The notes beneath the pieces were generated by a model. The model saw only the letters and a list, made by a program, of their open reading frames with translations. It did no database searches and was not told where the DNA came from. From assembly GCA_900757695.1 (NCBI GenBank), contig CAAEOU010000263.1, positions 1 through 20,238 of the forward strand: 20,238 bases of DNA. The letters are read 5' to 3'. The stretch is from an uncultured Oscillospiraceae bacterium. Its GTDB lineage: Bacteria > Bacillota_A > Clostridia > Oscillospirales > Oscillospiraceae. Every line of letters starts with the position of its first letter. Position 1 is the first letter of the stretch. Shown piece by piece: positions 1-7,639 of this stretch. The position numbers and the translations under genes were made by a program.

Positions 1-68
1 GAGGCGGTTTTGGCGGCGGCGGCTTCGGCGGCGGTGGTTCCCACGGCGGCGGCGCCGGACGCAGATAA
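1..68 (+). CDS. C-terminal end of a protein with a glycine-rich tail (partial)
   Basis: The third forward frame is open from the window edge to a TAA at 66-68. It encodes only Gly, Phe, Ser, His and Ala, ending in Gly-Arg-Arg. A tail of GGGGF/GGGGS repeats ending in an AGR-type terminus is typical of TPM-domain (YgcG-like) membrane proteins and some DUF2207 proteins, but only about 21 residues are visible, so the family is a guess. A strong terminator follows 40 bp downstream, which supports this being a real gene end. The same bases also read as Ala-rich or Arg-rich in the other frames, as expected of a GGC/GGT repeat. Confidence 0.55.
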   Translation, partial: GGFGGGGFGGGGSHGGGAGRR

Positions 69-107
69 CGCATCCGCAGGCCCCCAAGATTCCCCAATGA
101 TACAGAA

Positions 108-150
108 ACGAGGGTTGGAACCCATCAAAGTTCCAACCCTCGTATTTTTT
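108..150 (+). terminator. Rho-independent terminator of the left-edge gene
   Basis: A perfect 14-bp inverted repeat (arms 108-121 and 130-143, 8-nt loop) is followed on the plus strand by ATTTTTT. The T-tract direction fits the plus-strand gene ending at 68. The gap gene on the other strand ends at 155 and may also use the hairpin, although its side has only a short T-run. Confidence 0.85.
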
Positions 151-154
151 CGGA

Positions 155-1192
<1,038 letters not shown>

Positions 1193-1254
1193 TTATTGCA
1201 GTATTCACTTATGCAGTTCAGCTGCGCCTGCCAGAGCGCAGTCCGACCGGGATT

Positions 1255-1283
1255 ATTATATACTATCATTTTGGAAACGTAAA
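1255..1283 (-). promoter_or_regulatory. Putative sigma-A promoter of gap
   Basis: On the minus strand, TTTACG (1278-1283) and a perfect TATAAT (1255-1260) are separated by 17 bp. Transcription would begin near 1248, giving a leader of about 70 nt before the gap start. Confidence 0.6.
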
Positions 1284-1354
1284 GCCTTTCTGCCCTTTTT
1301 CCGCAGATCCTGCGAAAAAATGTGGATGATGTCAGAAAAAGATAGATTATGATG

Positions 1355-1383
1355 TTGCTTTTCGTCATTATTTCGAGTATTAT
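1355..1383 (+). promoter_or_regulatory. Weak candidate promoter of the histidine kinase gene
   Basis: TTGCTT (1355-1360) and TATTAT (1378-1383) are 17 bp apart on the plus strand. The -35 matches at only three positions, so this is tentative. The 303-bp divergent region 1178-1480 holds this, the gap promoter and no supported gene. A 64-codon minus-strand frame across it overlaps the gap start and lacks a good ribosome binding site. Confidence 0.25.
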
Positions 1384-1480
1384 AGCAATGGAATGCTCAG
1401 TGATATTTCCCAGATATTGCTGGGCTTGTTTTTTGAAAAAATGGAAAGCCTAATTTCGGCAGGATGGGAGGGCAGCTGGT

Positions 1481-2584
1481 ATGGTTTCTTTTACATTGGA
1501 TGACCTGCAGCCACTGTTGGATGCTTTTCCGGCTCCGGCTCTGTTGTTTCAGGACGATACGCTTCTTCAGCTCAATCTCGCTGCCCTGCGGCTCCAGCTC
1601 CCGTTAAAAGCAGGCATGTCCGCCGGGGAGCTTTTTCCCACTGAAACCCTTCCCGCCTTTCGGTTTGACGGCCCCGGCAGCCGCATGCTCACGGAAGATT
1701 TTCTGGGGCAGCAGCGCGAGCTCTGCGTCACCCCATGGAACGGCTTCCGTCTGGTCACGCTTTCTGAGCAGTCCTACACCGCATCTCAGGCTTTTTCCTC
1801 CGTGGCTCAGGGTATTCTGGCCCCGCTGACCTCCATGATGGCGGTCACGCCGGAGCTTTTGCGCCAGATCACAGAAGATGCCGATGAAAGGGTCTTAAAT
1901 CTGTCTGCGCAGCTCAATCAGGGGCTTTATACTATTTTTCGCGCCAGCAGCCATCTGCGGATGTGCAGCGATCTCCGGCAGCTGCATATCACCCTCCGGA
2001 ATGAAAATATCTGCCGTTGGCTCTCCATGCAGTCAGAGCTTCTCAAGCCGCTGATCTCGCATACCGGGCGCACCCTCAACACAGTTCTTCCCATGCGGGA
2101 TTATATCTGTCAGTTTGACCCGGAAAAGCTCAGTCAGGCGCTGTTTAATCTGGTCTCCAATGCCTTAAAGTTCACAGAGCCGGACGGCCATATTACGCTG
2201 GAGCTGAAAAAGACCTCCGCCAGCCGTCTGTGCATTGTTGTGCGGGACGATGGCTGCGGAATTCCCCCGGATCAGATGAGCCAGATTTTCAGACGTTCGG
2301 AATCCCCCAGGGATCTGCCGGACCCACGCTGGGGCATCGGCCTTGGTCTTCCCTTGGCCCGGGCCATTATGCAGCAGCACGGCGGTGCGCTGATTTTGGA
2401 ATCTCAGGAGCACATTGGCACAACGGTTTACCTTGCCCTGCGCTATACCCCCGGTGCAACCGAGCAGCCCCTGCGGTCCTCGGTGCTTTTGCCCAGCCCC
2501 TCCAGCGGTTTTTCCACCGCATTGGTAGAGCTTGCGGATGCACTCCCCGACAGTATATATGATTTCCGTAATCTGGACGGATGA
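1481..2584 (+). CDS. Orphan sensor histidine kinase-like protein lacking the H-box histidine
   Basis: The protein has 367 residues. Residues about 8-95 resemble a small PAS-like sensor domain, with no signal peptide or membrane helix, so it should be cytoplasmic. A DHp-like helical pair spans about 103-170, and the HATPase_c domain about 205-322. The ATPase boxes look intact: N-box LFNLVSNALKF (N226), G1 DDGCG (from D256), G2 GIGLGLPLA (from G285). The H-box position, usually SHELRTPLT, reads AQGILAPLT at 109-117, so the phospho-acceptor His is replaced by Gln. A 45-residue tail with no recognised domain follows. No response regulator lies beside it. The start follows a GGGAGG site. It may act as a pseudokinase, a phosphatase or an unconventional kinase; its partner is unknown. 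Confidence 0.85.
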   Translation: MVSFTLDDLQPLLDAFPAPALLFQDDTLLQLNLAALRLQLPLKAGMSAGELFPTETLPAFRFDGPGSRMLTEDFLGQQRELCVTPWNGFRLVTLSEQSYTASQAFSSVAQGILAPLTSMMAVTPELLRQITEDADERVLNLSAQLNQGLYTIFRASSHLRMCSDLRQLHITLRNENICRWLSMQSELLKPLISHTGRTLNTVLPMRDYICQFDPEKLSQALFNLVSNALKFTEPDGHITLELKKTSASRLCIVVRDDGCGIPPDQMSQIFRRSESPRDLPDPRWGIGLGLPLARAIMQQHGGALILESQEHIGTTVYLALRYTPGATEQPLRSSVLLPSPSSGFSTALVELADALPDSIYDFRNLDG

Positions 2585-2593
2585 TTACAGAGA

Positions 2594-2629
2594 AAAAGCC
2601 TTGGAACTGTTTTCAGCTCCAAGGCTTTT
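2594..2629. terminator. Bidirectional terminator between kinase and hlyIII genes
   Basis: A perfect 12-bp inverted repeat (2594-2605 and 2618-2629, extended inside by three more pairs) starts in AAAA and ends in TTTT. It therefore serves both convergent genes. Confidence 0.8.
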
Positions 2630-2635
2630 ATTGAT

Positions 2636-3319
2636 TCAGCCGATCAGAATATGATAGATCATCACAAAATGGCATACACTGCCCAGCACAATGAAAACAT
2701 GGAAGATCTCATGGCAGCCAAAGTATCGATTGTTGCGTCCCGGCCATTTCAGTGCATAGAGAACGCCGCCGATGGAATAGAGGATGCCGCCTGCCAGCAG
2801 CATGGCAAAGCTTACATGGTTCATCACCGAATGCAGCGGATAGATGGCAAAAATCGCCGTCCAGCCCATGACCAGATAAATCAGAGAGGTCAGGACCCGG
2901 GGCATTTTGATCCAAAGCAGCGTAAAGCCCGTTCCCAGCAGCGCCATAGCCCAAATCACTGCCAGCATCACCCGTCCGGACAGCATACCGCCCAGTGTAA
3001 TGGCGCAGACAGGGGTGTAGGTCCCCGCAATCAGGAAGTAAATCATCACGTGATCCAGCTTTCGCAGGAACAGCCGCCCCTGCACATTGGTATTCAGGCT
3101 GTGATAAACGGTGCTGGCCGTATAGAGGCACAGCATGCTCACCGCATAGATGGAAACCGACGTAATGGTAGCTGCTCCAAGGCCCATAGAGATTGTCATA
3201 TGCAGCAGCACCGCCAAGGCCGCCAGAGCAAACAGGATCCCGATTCCGTGGGTCAGCGCCGAATAAGGCCGCAGCCCATCATAGGGGTCTCTGCCCTTTT
3301 CACTGAGTTTTTCTTTCAT
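2636..3319 (-). CDS. Haemolysin III / PAQR family membrane protein
   Basis: This 227-residue protein has about seven hydrophobic segments and belongs to the YqfA/HlyIII branch of the PAQR superfamily. The family's metal-site residues are present: the S-x3-H pattern STVYH ending at H73, D89 in KLDH, and H203 and H207 in HEIFH near the C-terminus. Family members are predicted metal-dependent membrane hydrolases; the haemolysin name comes from one Bacillus protein and should not be read as evidence of toxicity. GGGAGG lies before the ATG. It lies downstream of feoB on the same strand but has its own strong promoter, so it is probably a separate unit. Substrate unknown. Confidence 0.9.
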   Translation of the reverse strand: MKEKLSEKGRDPYDGLRPYSALTHGIGILFALAALAVLLHMTISMGLGAATITSVSIYAVSMLCLYTASTVYHSLNTNVQGRLFLRKLDHVMIYFLIAGTYTPVCAITLGGMLSGRVMLAVIWAMALLGTGFTLLWIKMPRVLTSLIYLVMGWTAIFAIYPLHSVMNHVSFAMLLAGGILYSIGGVLYALKWPGRNNRYFGCHEIFHVFIVLGSVCHFVMIYHILIG

Positions 3320-3348
3320 GGTCGCAACCTCCCGTTGTTTTTTTCTTT

Positions 3349-3377
3349 AGTATACGCCGTCTTCTTGGCAATGTCAA
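3349..3377 (-). promoter_or_regulatory. Sigma-A promoter of hlyIII
   Basis: A perfect TTGACA (3372-3377, minus strand) is followed 17 bp later by TATACT (3349-3354). The transcript would start near 3342, only about 20 nt before the hlyIII ATG. Confidence 0.75.
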
Positions 3378-3391
3378 TATCACTACTATAA

Positions 3392-3414
3392 AATATAATA
3401 TCAATTATTATATT
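3392..3414. repeat. AT-rich inverted repeat upstream of the hlyIII -35 box
   Basis: AATATAAT (3392-3399) and ATTATATT (3407-3414) form 8-bp arms around 7 nt. The repeat sits between the feoB stop and the hlyIII -35 box, where an operator could lie. It is made almost only of A and T, so chance is a fair explanation. Confidence 0.4.
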
Positions 3415-3417
3415 GCA

Positions 3418-5220
3418 CTACAGCAGATGATGCAGCAGTATACACAAAGCGGTTCCCAGCGCAGTGGGGATCACCACTGCCCAAAGCGTCCACTTGACGC
3501 TTCCGCTCTCCCTGTAAACGGTCATACAGGTGGTGGCGCAGGGCCAGTGGAACAGGAAAAATATAATCAGGCATACCGCCGTTTTCCAGTCCACGCCCAT
3601 GGCCATCAGGCCAGATGACAGCGCAGCGGCATCGGTTTCCATCCCCCAGCTTCCGCCAGCAATCAGCAGAGCCACCGGCATTACAATCTCATTGGCCGGA
3701 AATCCCAGTAAAAAGGCCAGCAGCAGCACGCCGCTGAGTCCCATACATGCCCCCACCGGCTCCAATGCCGCCGACAGAAATTGCAGCAGGCTTTGCTGTC
3801 CCACCATTACGTGTCCCAGACACCATAGCACCAGCCCCGCCGGTACCGCCGCTGCGGCAGCACGCCGCAGCACGATCAGGGTGCGATCCACCACAGACCG
3901 TAGGATCACCTGTCCCACCTGCGGCCTCCGAAAGGGCGGCAGTTCCAGCACAAAGGCCGTTGGCATTCCCCGCAGCAGCGTACGGGACAGCACCCAGCTG
4001 ATGCCCATGGCTGCGGCAACGCCTGCGGCAATGCACACCGTAAGCCCCAGCGCCGCACCGGCGCTACCCCCACGGGGCGCAAAGTACGCCGTCAACAGAA
4101 GCAGCAGCGCACCGAACCTTCCGTTGCAGGGAATCAGGCTGTTGGTCAATATCGCCATCATGCGCTCCCGGGGCGAGCTGATGATTCGGCAGCCGGTGAC
4201 TCCTACTGCATTGCACCCCAGTCCCATGCACATGGTCAGTCCCATTTTCCCGCAGCCTCCGCATTTGGACATCACATGATCCAGATTATAGGCCACCCTG
4301 GGCAGATAACCCAGGTCTTCCAGCAGGGTAAAGAGCGGAAAGAAGATCGCCATAGGCGGCAGCATCACCGAGACCACCCGTCCGGCAGTCAGCACCATGC
4401 CGTCCAGCACCGCACCGGACAGCCACCATGGCGCCCCCAGCGCATCCATCAGTTTCTTCCCCGCCTGATACAGCCACAGTACCCCCTGCCATAGCCACCT
4501 TGATGGCATATTTGCCCCTGCCACAGTCAGCCACAGCACAAAAAACAGAAGCAGAAGCATCAGCGGGATACCCGTTTTTCTTCCGGTCAGCAGCCGATCC
4601 CACATAAGCTGCCAGTCCTTTCCACGATCCTGCCCGGACACCACTGCCGCAGCGGTATCCTCCGCCAATGCCACCCGTCCCTCCGGCGTCTCCGGAACCG
4701 GCACCGGTCTGGGACGGCAGTAATCCTCTGCCACCATACGGATCTGCTCCTGAAGCAGCTCCAGTCCCTGCGCCCGGGATGCAGCGCCCGCCACCACGGG
4801 AACGCCCAGACGGCGCTCCAAGGCATCGCAGTCCACCTGTATGCCCCGTCTGCCTGCTTCATCCATCAGGTTGACCAGCACCACCACGTTTCGGATATGC
4901 GCCAGCAGCTGATAGGTCAGTATCAGATTTCGCTCCAGACAGGTAGCATCGCACACCACCACCAGACAGTCAAATTCCCCTTGCTCGAGAATGGTGCGCG
5001 CCACCTGTTCTTCCGGGGAACAGGCGTCCATGGAATAGGTGCCCGGTAAGTCCGTCAGCTCATACTGCCGCCCCTTGTAGGTATATTGGCCGGTGGCCAG
5101 CTCTACCGTTTTCCCGGGCCAGTTTCCCACATGCTGCTTTCGCCCGGTCAGGCAGTTGAACACCGTAGATTTTCCGACATTGGGGTTCCCCGCCAGCAGC
5201 ACCTGCAGCGACCGGCTCAT
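3418..5220 (-). CDS. feoB: Ferrous iron transporter FeoB
   Basis: FeoB is an inner-membrane Fe(II) transporter with a cytosolic N-terminal G domain. The G1 loop GNPNVGKS is at residues 11-18, G2 Thr is in WPGKT (T38), G3 DLPG at 57-60 and G4 NLMD at 117-120. The membrane part begins near residue 215. It carries both core motifs, GLGCNAVG and PCNGRF, in the clostridial variant form. At 600 residues it is compact compared with the roughly 700-770 of longer FeoB proteins, mainly through a shorter region after the G domain. Its ATG overlaps the feoA stop as ATGA, so the two are translationally coupled. No feoC is seen. No clear terminator lies directly after it. Identity is secure. Confidence 0.96.
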   Translation of the reverse strand: MSRSLQVLLAGNPNVGKSTVFNCLTGRKQHVGNWPGKTVELATGQYTYKGRQYELTDLPGTYSMDACSPEEQVARTILEQGEFDCLVVVCDATCLERNLILTYQLLAHIRNVVVLVNLMDEAGRRGIQVDCDALERRLGVPVVAGAASRAQGLELLQEQIRMVAEDYCRPRPVPVPETPEGRVALAEDTAAAVVSGQDRGKDWQLMWDRLLTGRKTGIPLMLLLLFFVLWLTVAGANMPSRWLWQGVLWLYQAGKKLMDALGAPWWLSGAVLDGMVLTAGRVVSVMLPPMAIFFPLFTLLEDLGYLPRVAYNLDHVMSKCGGCGKMGLTMCMGLGCNAVGVTGCRIISSPRERMMAILTNSLIPCNGRFGALLLLLTAYFAPRGGSAGAALGLTVCIAAGVAAAMGISWVLSRTLLRGMPTAFVLELPPFRRPQVGQVILRSVVDRTLIVLRRAAAAAVPAGLVLWCLGHVMVGQQSLLQFLSAALEPVGACMGLSGVLLLAFLLGFPANEIVMPVALLIAGGSWGMETDAAALSSGLMAMGVDWKTAVCLIIFFLFHWPCATTCMTVYRESGSVKWTLWAVVIPTALGTALCILLHHLL

Positions 5221-5453
5221 GGCTGCACCTCTATGAAGATCTCCGCCGCATCCTCCCGCCGCAGCGCAATGACCGCTCCCCGGAGCTCATATGCCCCAGG
5301 AGATCCTGCCGGGCTCCGATGGAGGCATCGGAGCTCCGTCCCCTCCATCATTCCCAGATCCTCCAGCCGCCTGCACAGCGCTTCGCTGCAATTCAGCTTT
5401 ATGACAGCCGCCCTCTGCCCTGTGGGCAGGCGGCTCAAAGGAATTGCTTCCAT
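5217..5453 (-). CDS. feoA: FeoA, small SH3-like partner of FeoB
   Basis: FeoA is a small cytosolic SH3-fold protein needed for FeoB-mediated iron uptake. The product is 78 residues beginning MEAIPLSRLPTGQ, and it shows the FeoA pattern RRLEDLGMMEGTEL and the closing AVIALRREDA. A longer frame begins eight codons upstream at 5477, but a strong GGGAGGAG ribosome binding site sits just before the internal ATG at 5453, which decides the start. The gene is first in the feoAB operon with a 4-nt overlap. I do not see a convincing Fur or DtxR box or a clear promoter in the 100 bp upstream. Confidence 0.92.
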   Translation of the reverse strand: MEAIPLSRLPTGQRAAVIKLNCSEALCRRLEDLGMMEGTELRCLHRSPAGSPGAYELRGAVIALRREDAAEIFIEVQP

Positions 5454-5556
5454 TCCTGCTCCTCCCTCCCGGTCCATGGCTTTGCCACAGACCGTTTTCG
5501 CTGTTTTAGACTATGCAGCCGTCCGGCTCCATGTGCCTTTTCTCCTCCATGACGCA

Positions 5557-5590
5557 AAAAACGCCCCCTGCCTCAGCAGGGAGCGTTTTT
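5557..5590 (-). terminator. Terminator of the first solute-binding protein gene
   Basis: Arms 5557-5571 and 5576-5590 pair with one C/A mismatch around a CTCA loop. On the minus strand the stem is followed by TTTTTTG, directly downstream of the lipoprotein stop at 5601. The A/T ends also allow function in the other direction. Confidence 0.85.
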
Positions 5591-5600
5591 CCATTATAAA

Positions 5601-7376
5601 TCAGCGAGCCATGTAGTCGTCGTAGCACTCCTGATAGATATCCAGATAGTCCTGAATGCCCATGTCCTTGATCTGCTGTACGAAATCATCGAACTCGTCC
5701 AGAGACTTATCGCCAGTGATGAACTTGGCAATGGACTCCATGCACAGGGTCTGAATGTCAGAGTAGATGTTATTCGCCTCGGTGCTCTGATCCGCAGACA
5801 GCGCCATGGAGGTGGGGATCACATACTCATCATCCATGCCGGTAGCCCAGATCTCAGGAGCAGCCTTATCGACCTCGGAGTAGCCGGAAGCGACAGCATT
5901 GTTGTCGATGACGCAGTTGATGGTGCCGTTGGAAGCATAGACCAGCAGAGCGTCACGCATGCCCAGATCGGAATCGGTGACCAGAGAAGTGAAGGTGGGA
6001 ACACCGTCTACATACTCAAAGCCCTCGCCCTCTACGCCGTAGTTGGCGAGCAGGGAGCCTTCCTCGGAGTACCACCAGTCACCCCACTGGCAAGCCAGCT
6101 CTACATTCTCGCAGTTGGTGGTAATACGGAAGCCGTTGCTTGCGGACTTGGTAATGAAGGTGCCGAAGTGGTTGATGCTGTCCTTGTCGGCATGCATATC
6201 GTAGGTAGCCTCCAGTGCGAAGCCGTCGATCTCGGAAGCCTCGATGTAGCCGCCCAGGTTGCCCCAGTCACAGTAGAAGATACCAGCATCGCCGGTGGTG
6301 ATGGCATTGGCATAGTCAGGGCTGTTCCAGTTGGAGTTATCGGAGATGAAGTCGGCCTCGATATAGCCCTTCTCATACCAATCATGCATCAGAGTGATGT
6401 AATCCTTGAAGCCATCCTCAACAGGGCCGAACTTGATCTCGCCATCCTGCACATAGGTGGGTACCACGCTCATGGGGAAGCTGTTGCAGAAAGCAGCAAC
6501 GTCAAAAGCGCCGGAGAGCCAGTTGTCCTGAATGGCACCGGGAGCCAGCATCATCAGGGGCTGCTTCATGCCGTAGTCCTTAAAGGCAGCCAGCGTGTCT
6601 TCATACTCATCGATGGTGTAGGGCTTCTCCAGACCCAGCTCGTCCAGTACGTCGGTACGGATGGCCAGACCTTCCTTTGCAAGGCCGTCCTCGGTGGTCA
6701 GGCCATAGAAGGCGGTAATGTAGCCGGAGGAAGAAACAGCGGTCTTCAGCAGCTCATCATCGGTGGAGAGCAGGTTGTAGTAGTTGGGAGCGTACTGAGC
6801 AATGGACTCAGTCAGATCCAGAATAATGTCCTCGTCAACCTCAGCGTCATCGCCGTTGGCGAAGTTCAGGCCCCAGCCGATCAGGTCAGGATAGGAGCCG
6901 GAAGCTACCATCACGTTGAACTGCTCGTTGGAAGCGGAGGTAGACATACCCTGGAAATCCACATGAATGCCGGTAGCCTCTTCTGCTGCCTTGTAGATGG
7001 AGCAATCAGCCATGGCATTGGGATAGGATGAGAACAGAGGATCGGGGAACGTAGCCACCAGGCTCAGGCTCTCATCGGTATCCACGGGATAGGAGGTCTC
7101 CTCGGGCTGTACGTCATCGCCAAAGATCTCCTGGGCATAGGAGGTAGCCTCAGCATTGGCTGCGGCCTCCTGGAGGGTCATGCTGCCCTCAGCAGCTGCA
7201 TCAGCTGCGGGCGTACCCTTCTCCTCAGTGCTGCCCTCGTCAGCTGCCACAGTGGGAGCCTCAGACGGAGCGGTGGAAGAAGCGGTGCTGCCGTTGCTGC
7301 CGCAGCCGGCCATCAAGCCAAGGCACAGGCACAGCGACAGGAGCATTGCAAGAAATTTCTTCAAAATACTCACCAT
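5601..7376 (-). CDS. Solute-binding lipoprotein, copy 1 (ABC-type, LplA-like)
   Basis: The 591-residue precursor begins with a lipoprotein signal: Lys-Lys, a hydrophobic core, and lipobox LMAGC with C25 as the lipidated residue. A Ser/Thr/Ala/Glu-rich linker spans about 26-75. The mature part resembles large family-1 solute-binding proteins of ABC importers (LplA/YtcQ type), with motifs such as EQFNVMVASGSYPDLIGWG and MADCSIYKAAEEATG. By eye it matches the neighbouring protein at roughly two thirds of positions, so the pair arose by tandem duplication. No permease or ATPase gene is nearby, so it must use a remote transporter or act as a free receptor. The start is preceded only by a weak AAGAAAG site. 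Substrate unknown; carbohydrate or oligosaccharide is a guess from the family. Confidence 0.9.
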   Translation of the reverse strand: MVSILKKFLAMLLSLCLCLGLMAGCGSNGSTASSTAPSEAPTVAADEGSTEEKGTPAADAAAEGSMTLQEAAANAEATSYAQEIFGDDVQPEETSYPVDTDESLSLVATFPDPLFSSYPNAMADCSIYKAAEEATGIHVDFQGMSTSASNEQFNVMVASGSYPDLIGWGLNFANGDDAEVDEDIILDLTESIAQYAPNYYNLLSTDDELLKTAVSSSGYITAFYGLTTEDGLAKEGLAIRTDVLDELGLEKPYTIDEYEDTLAAFKDYGMKQPLMMLAPGAIQDNWLSGAFDVAAFCNSFPMSVVPTYVQDGEIKFGPVEDGFKDYITLMHDWYEKGYIEADFISDNSNWNSPDYANAITTGDAGIFYCDWGNLGGYIEASEIDGFALEATYDMHADKDSINHFGTFITKSASNGFRITTNCENVELACQWGDWWYSEEGSLLANYGVEGEGFEYVDGVPTFTSLVTDSDLGMRDALLVYASNGTINCVIDNNAVASGYSEVDKAAPEIWATGMDDEYVIPTSMALSADQSTEANNIYSDIQTLCMESIAKFITGDKSLDEFDDFVQQIKDMGIQDYLDIYQECYDDYMAR

Positions 7377-7386
7377 TCTTTCTTAA

Positions 7387-7420
7387 ATTTATATCACCCG
7401 ACGCCGTCGGGAAAATATAC
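7387..7420 (-). promoter_or_regulatory. Conserved leader block before copy 1 start
   Basis: The plus-strand block ATTTATATCACC (7387-7398), an inverted repeat CCCGAC-GCC-GTCGGG (7397-7411) and GAAAATATAC (7411-7420) recur almost unchanged before copy 2, with a different hairpin sequence there. In the mRNA this gives a small hairpin followed by GGUGAUAUAAAU about 20 nt before the start codon. GGUGAU matches the 3' half of the full anti-Shine-Dalgarno complement, though its distance from the ATG is long. Confidence 0.5.
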
Positions 7421-7451
7421 CGATACGTTTTCTTCACAAAAACATCACAAA

Positions 7452-7468
7452 TTGTCACTTCATGACAA
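7452..7468 (-). repeat. Small hairpin in the copy 1 leader
   Basis: TTGTCA (7452-7457) and TGACAA (7463-7468) form a 6-bp stem with a 5-nt loop in the untranslated leader. Copy 2 has no matching hairpin. Confidence 0.4.
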
Positions 7469-7491
7469 AATATGATACCAGATGCGTAAGA

Positions 7492-7521
7492 ATCATAGCA
7501 CAAGATCTCAAAAGTGTACAA
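7492..7521 (-). promoter_or_regulatory. Promoter of solute-binding protein copy 1
   Basis: On the minus strand TTGTAC (7516-7521) and TATGAT (7492-7497) are 18 bp apart. The same TTGTAC-N18-TATRAT layout, inside a shared GTTGTACA, is found before copy 2, which supports both. The leader would be about 110 nt. Confidence 0.6.
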
Positions 7522-7525
7522 CATA

Positions 7526-7542
7526 TAATTTAAGTAGTGTCA
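7526..7542 (+). promoter_or_regulatory. Shared 17-bp element, copy A (candidate LysR operator)
   Basis: TAATTTAAGTAGTGTCA reads on the plus strand just upstream of the copy 1 -35 box. It matches 15 of 17 positions of the minus-strand element at 9579-9595, upstream of copy 2. The opposite orientation and the position next to both -35 boxes suggest a regulator site; the adjacent LysR protein is the natural candidate. Confidence 0.45.
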
Positions 7543-7556
7543 TCGGATCTGCTTAT

Positions 7557-7596
7557 GGAAAAAGCTTCCCAAACCGTTTTCCGGTTTGGGAAGCTT
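7557..7596 (-). terminator. Terminator of solute-binding protein copy 2
   Basis: A perfect 15-bp inverted repeat (7562-7576 and 7582-7596, 5-nt loop) is followed on the minus strand by a short T-run reaching 7557. It lies about 45 bp beyond the copy 2 stop, so copies 1 and 2 are separate transcription units. Confidence 0.85.
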
Positions 7597-7639
7597 ACAT
7601 CTGTTTTATTCAGGAAATGCTGGTGATTTCTCCGTAGGA

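Noticed and set aside
5454..5477. Eight-codon extension of FeoA and 17-codon extension of S6 (to 13209)
   Set aside because: Strong ribosome binding sites sit inside both extensions, immediately before the internal ATGs, so the shorter starts are preferred.
5478..5556. Fur or DtxR box before feoAB
   Set aside because: I looked for AT-rich 19-bp inverted repeats and found none; the stretch is GC-rich with no good -10 either.
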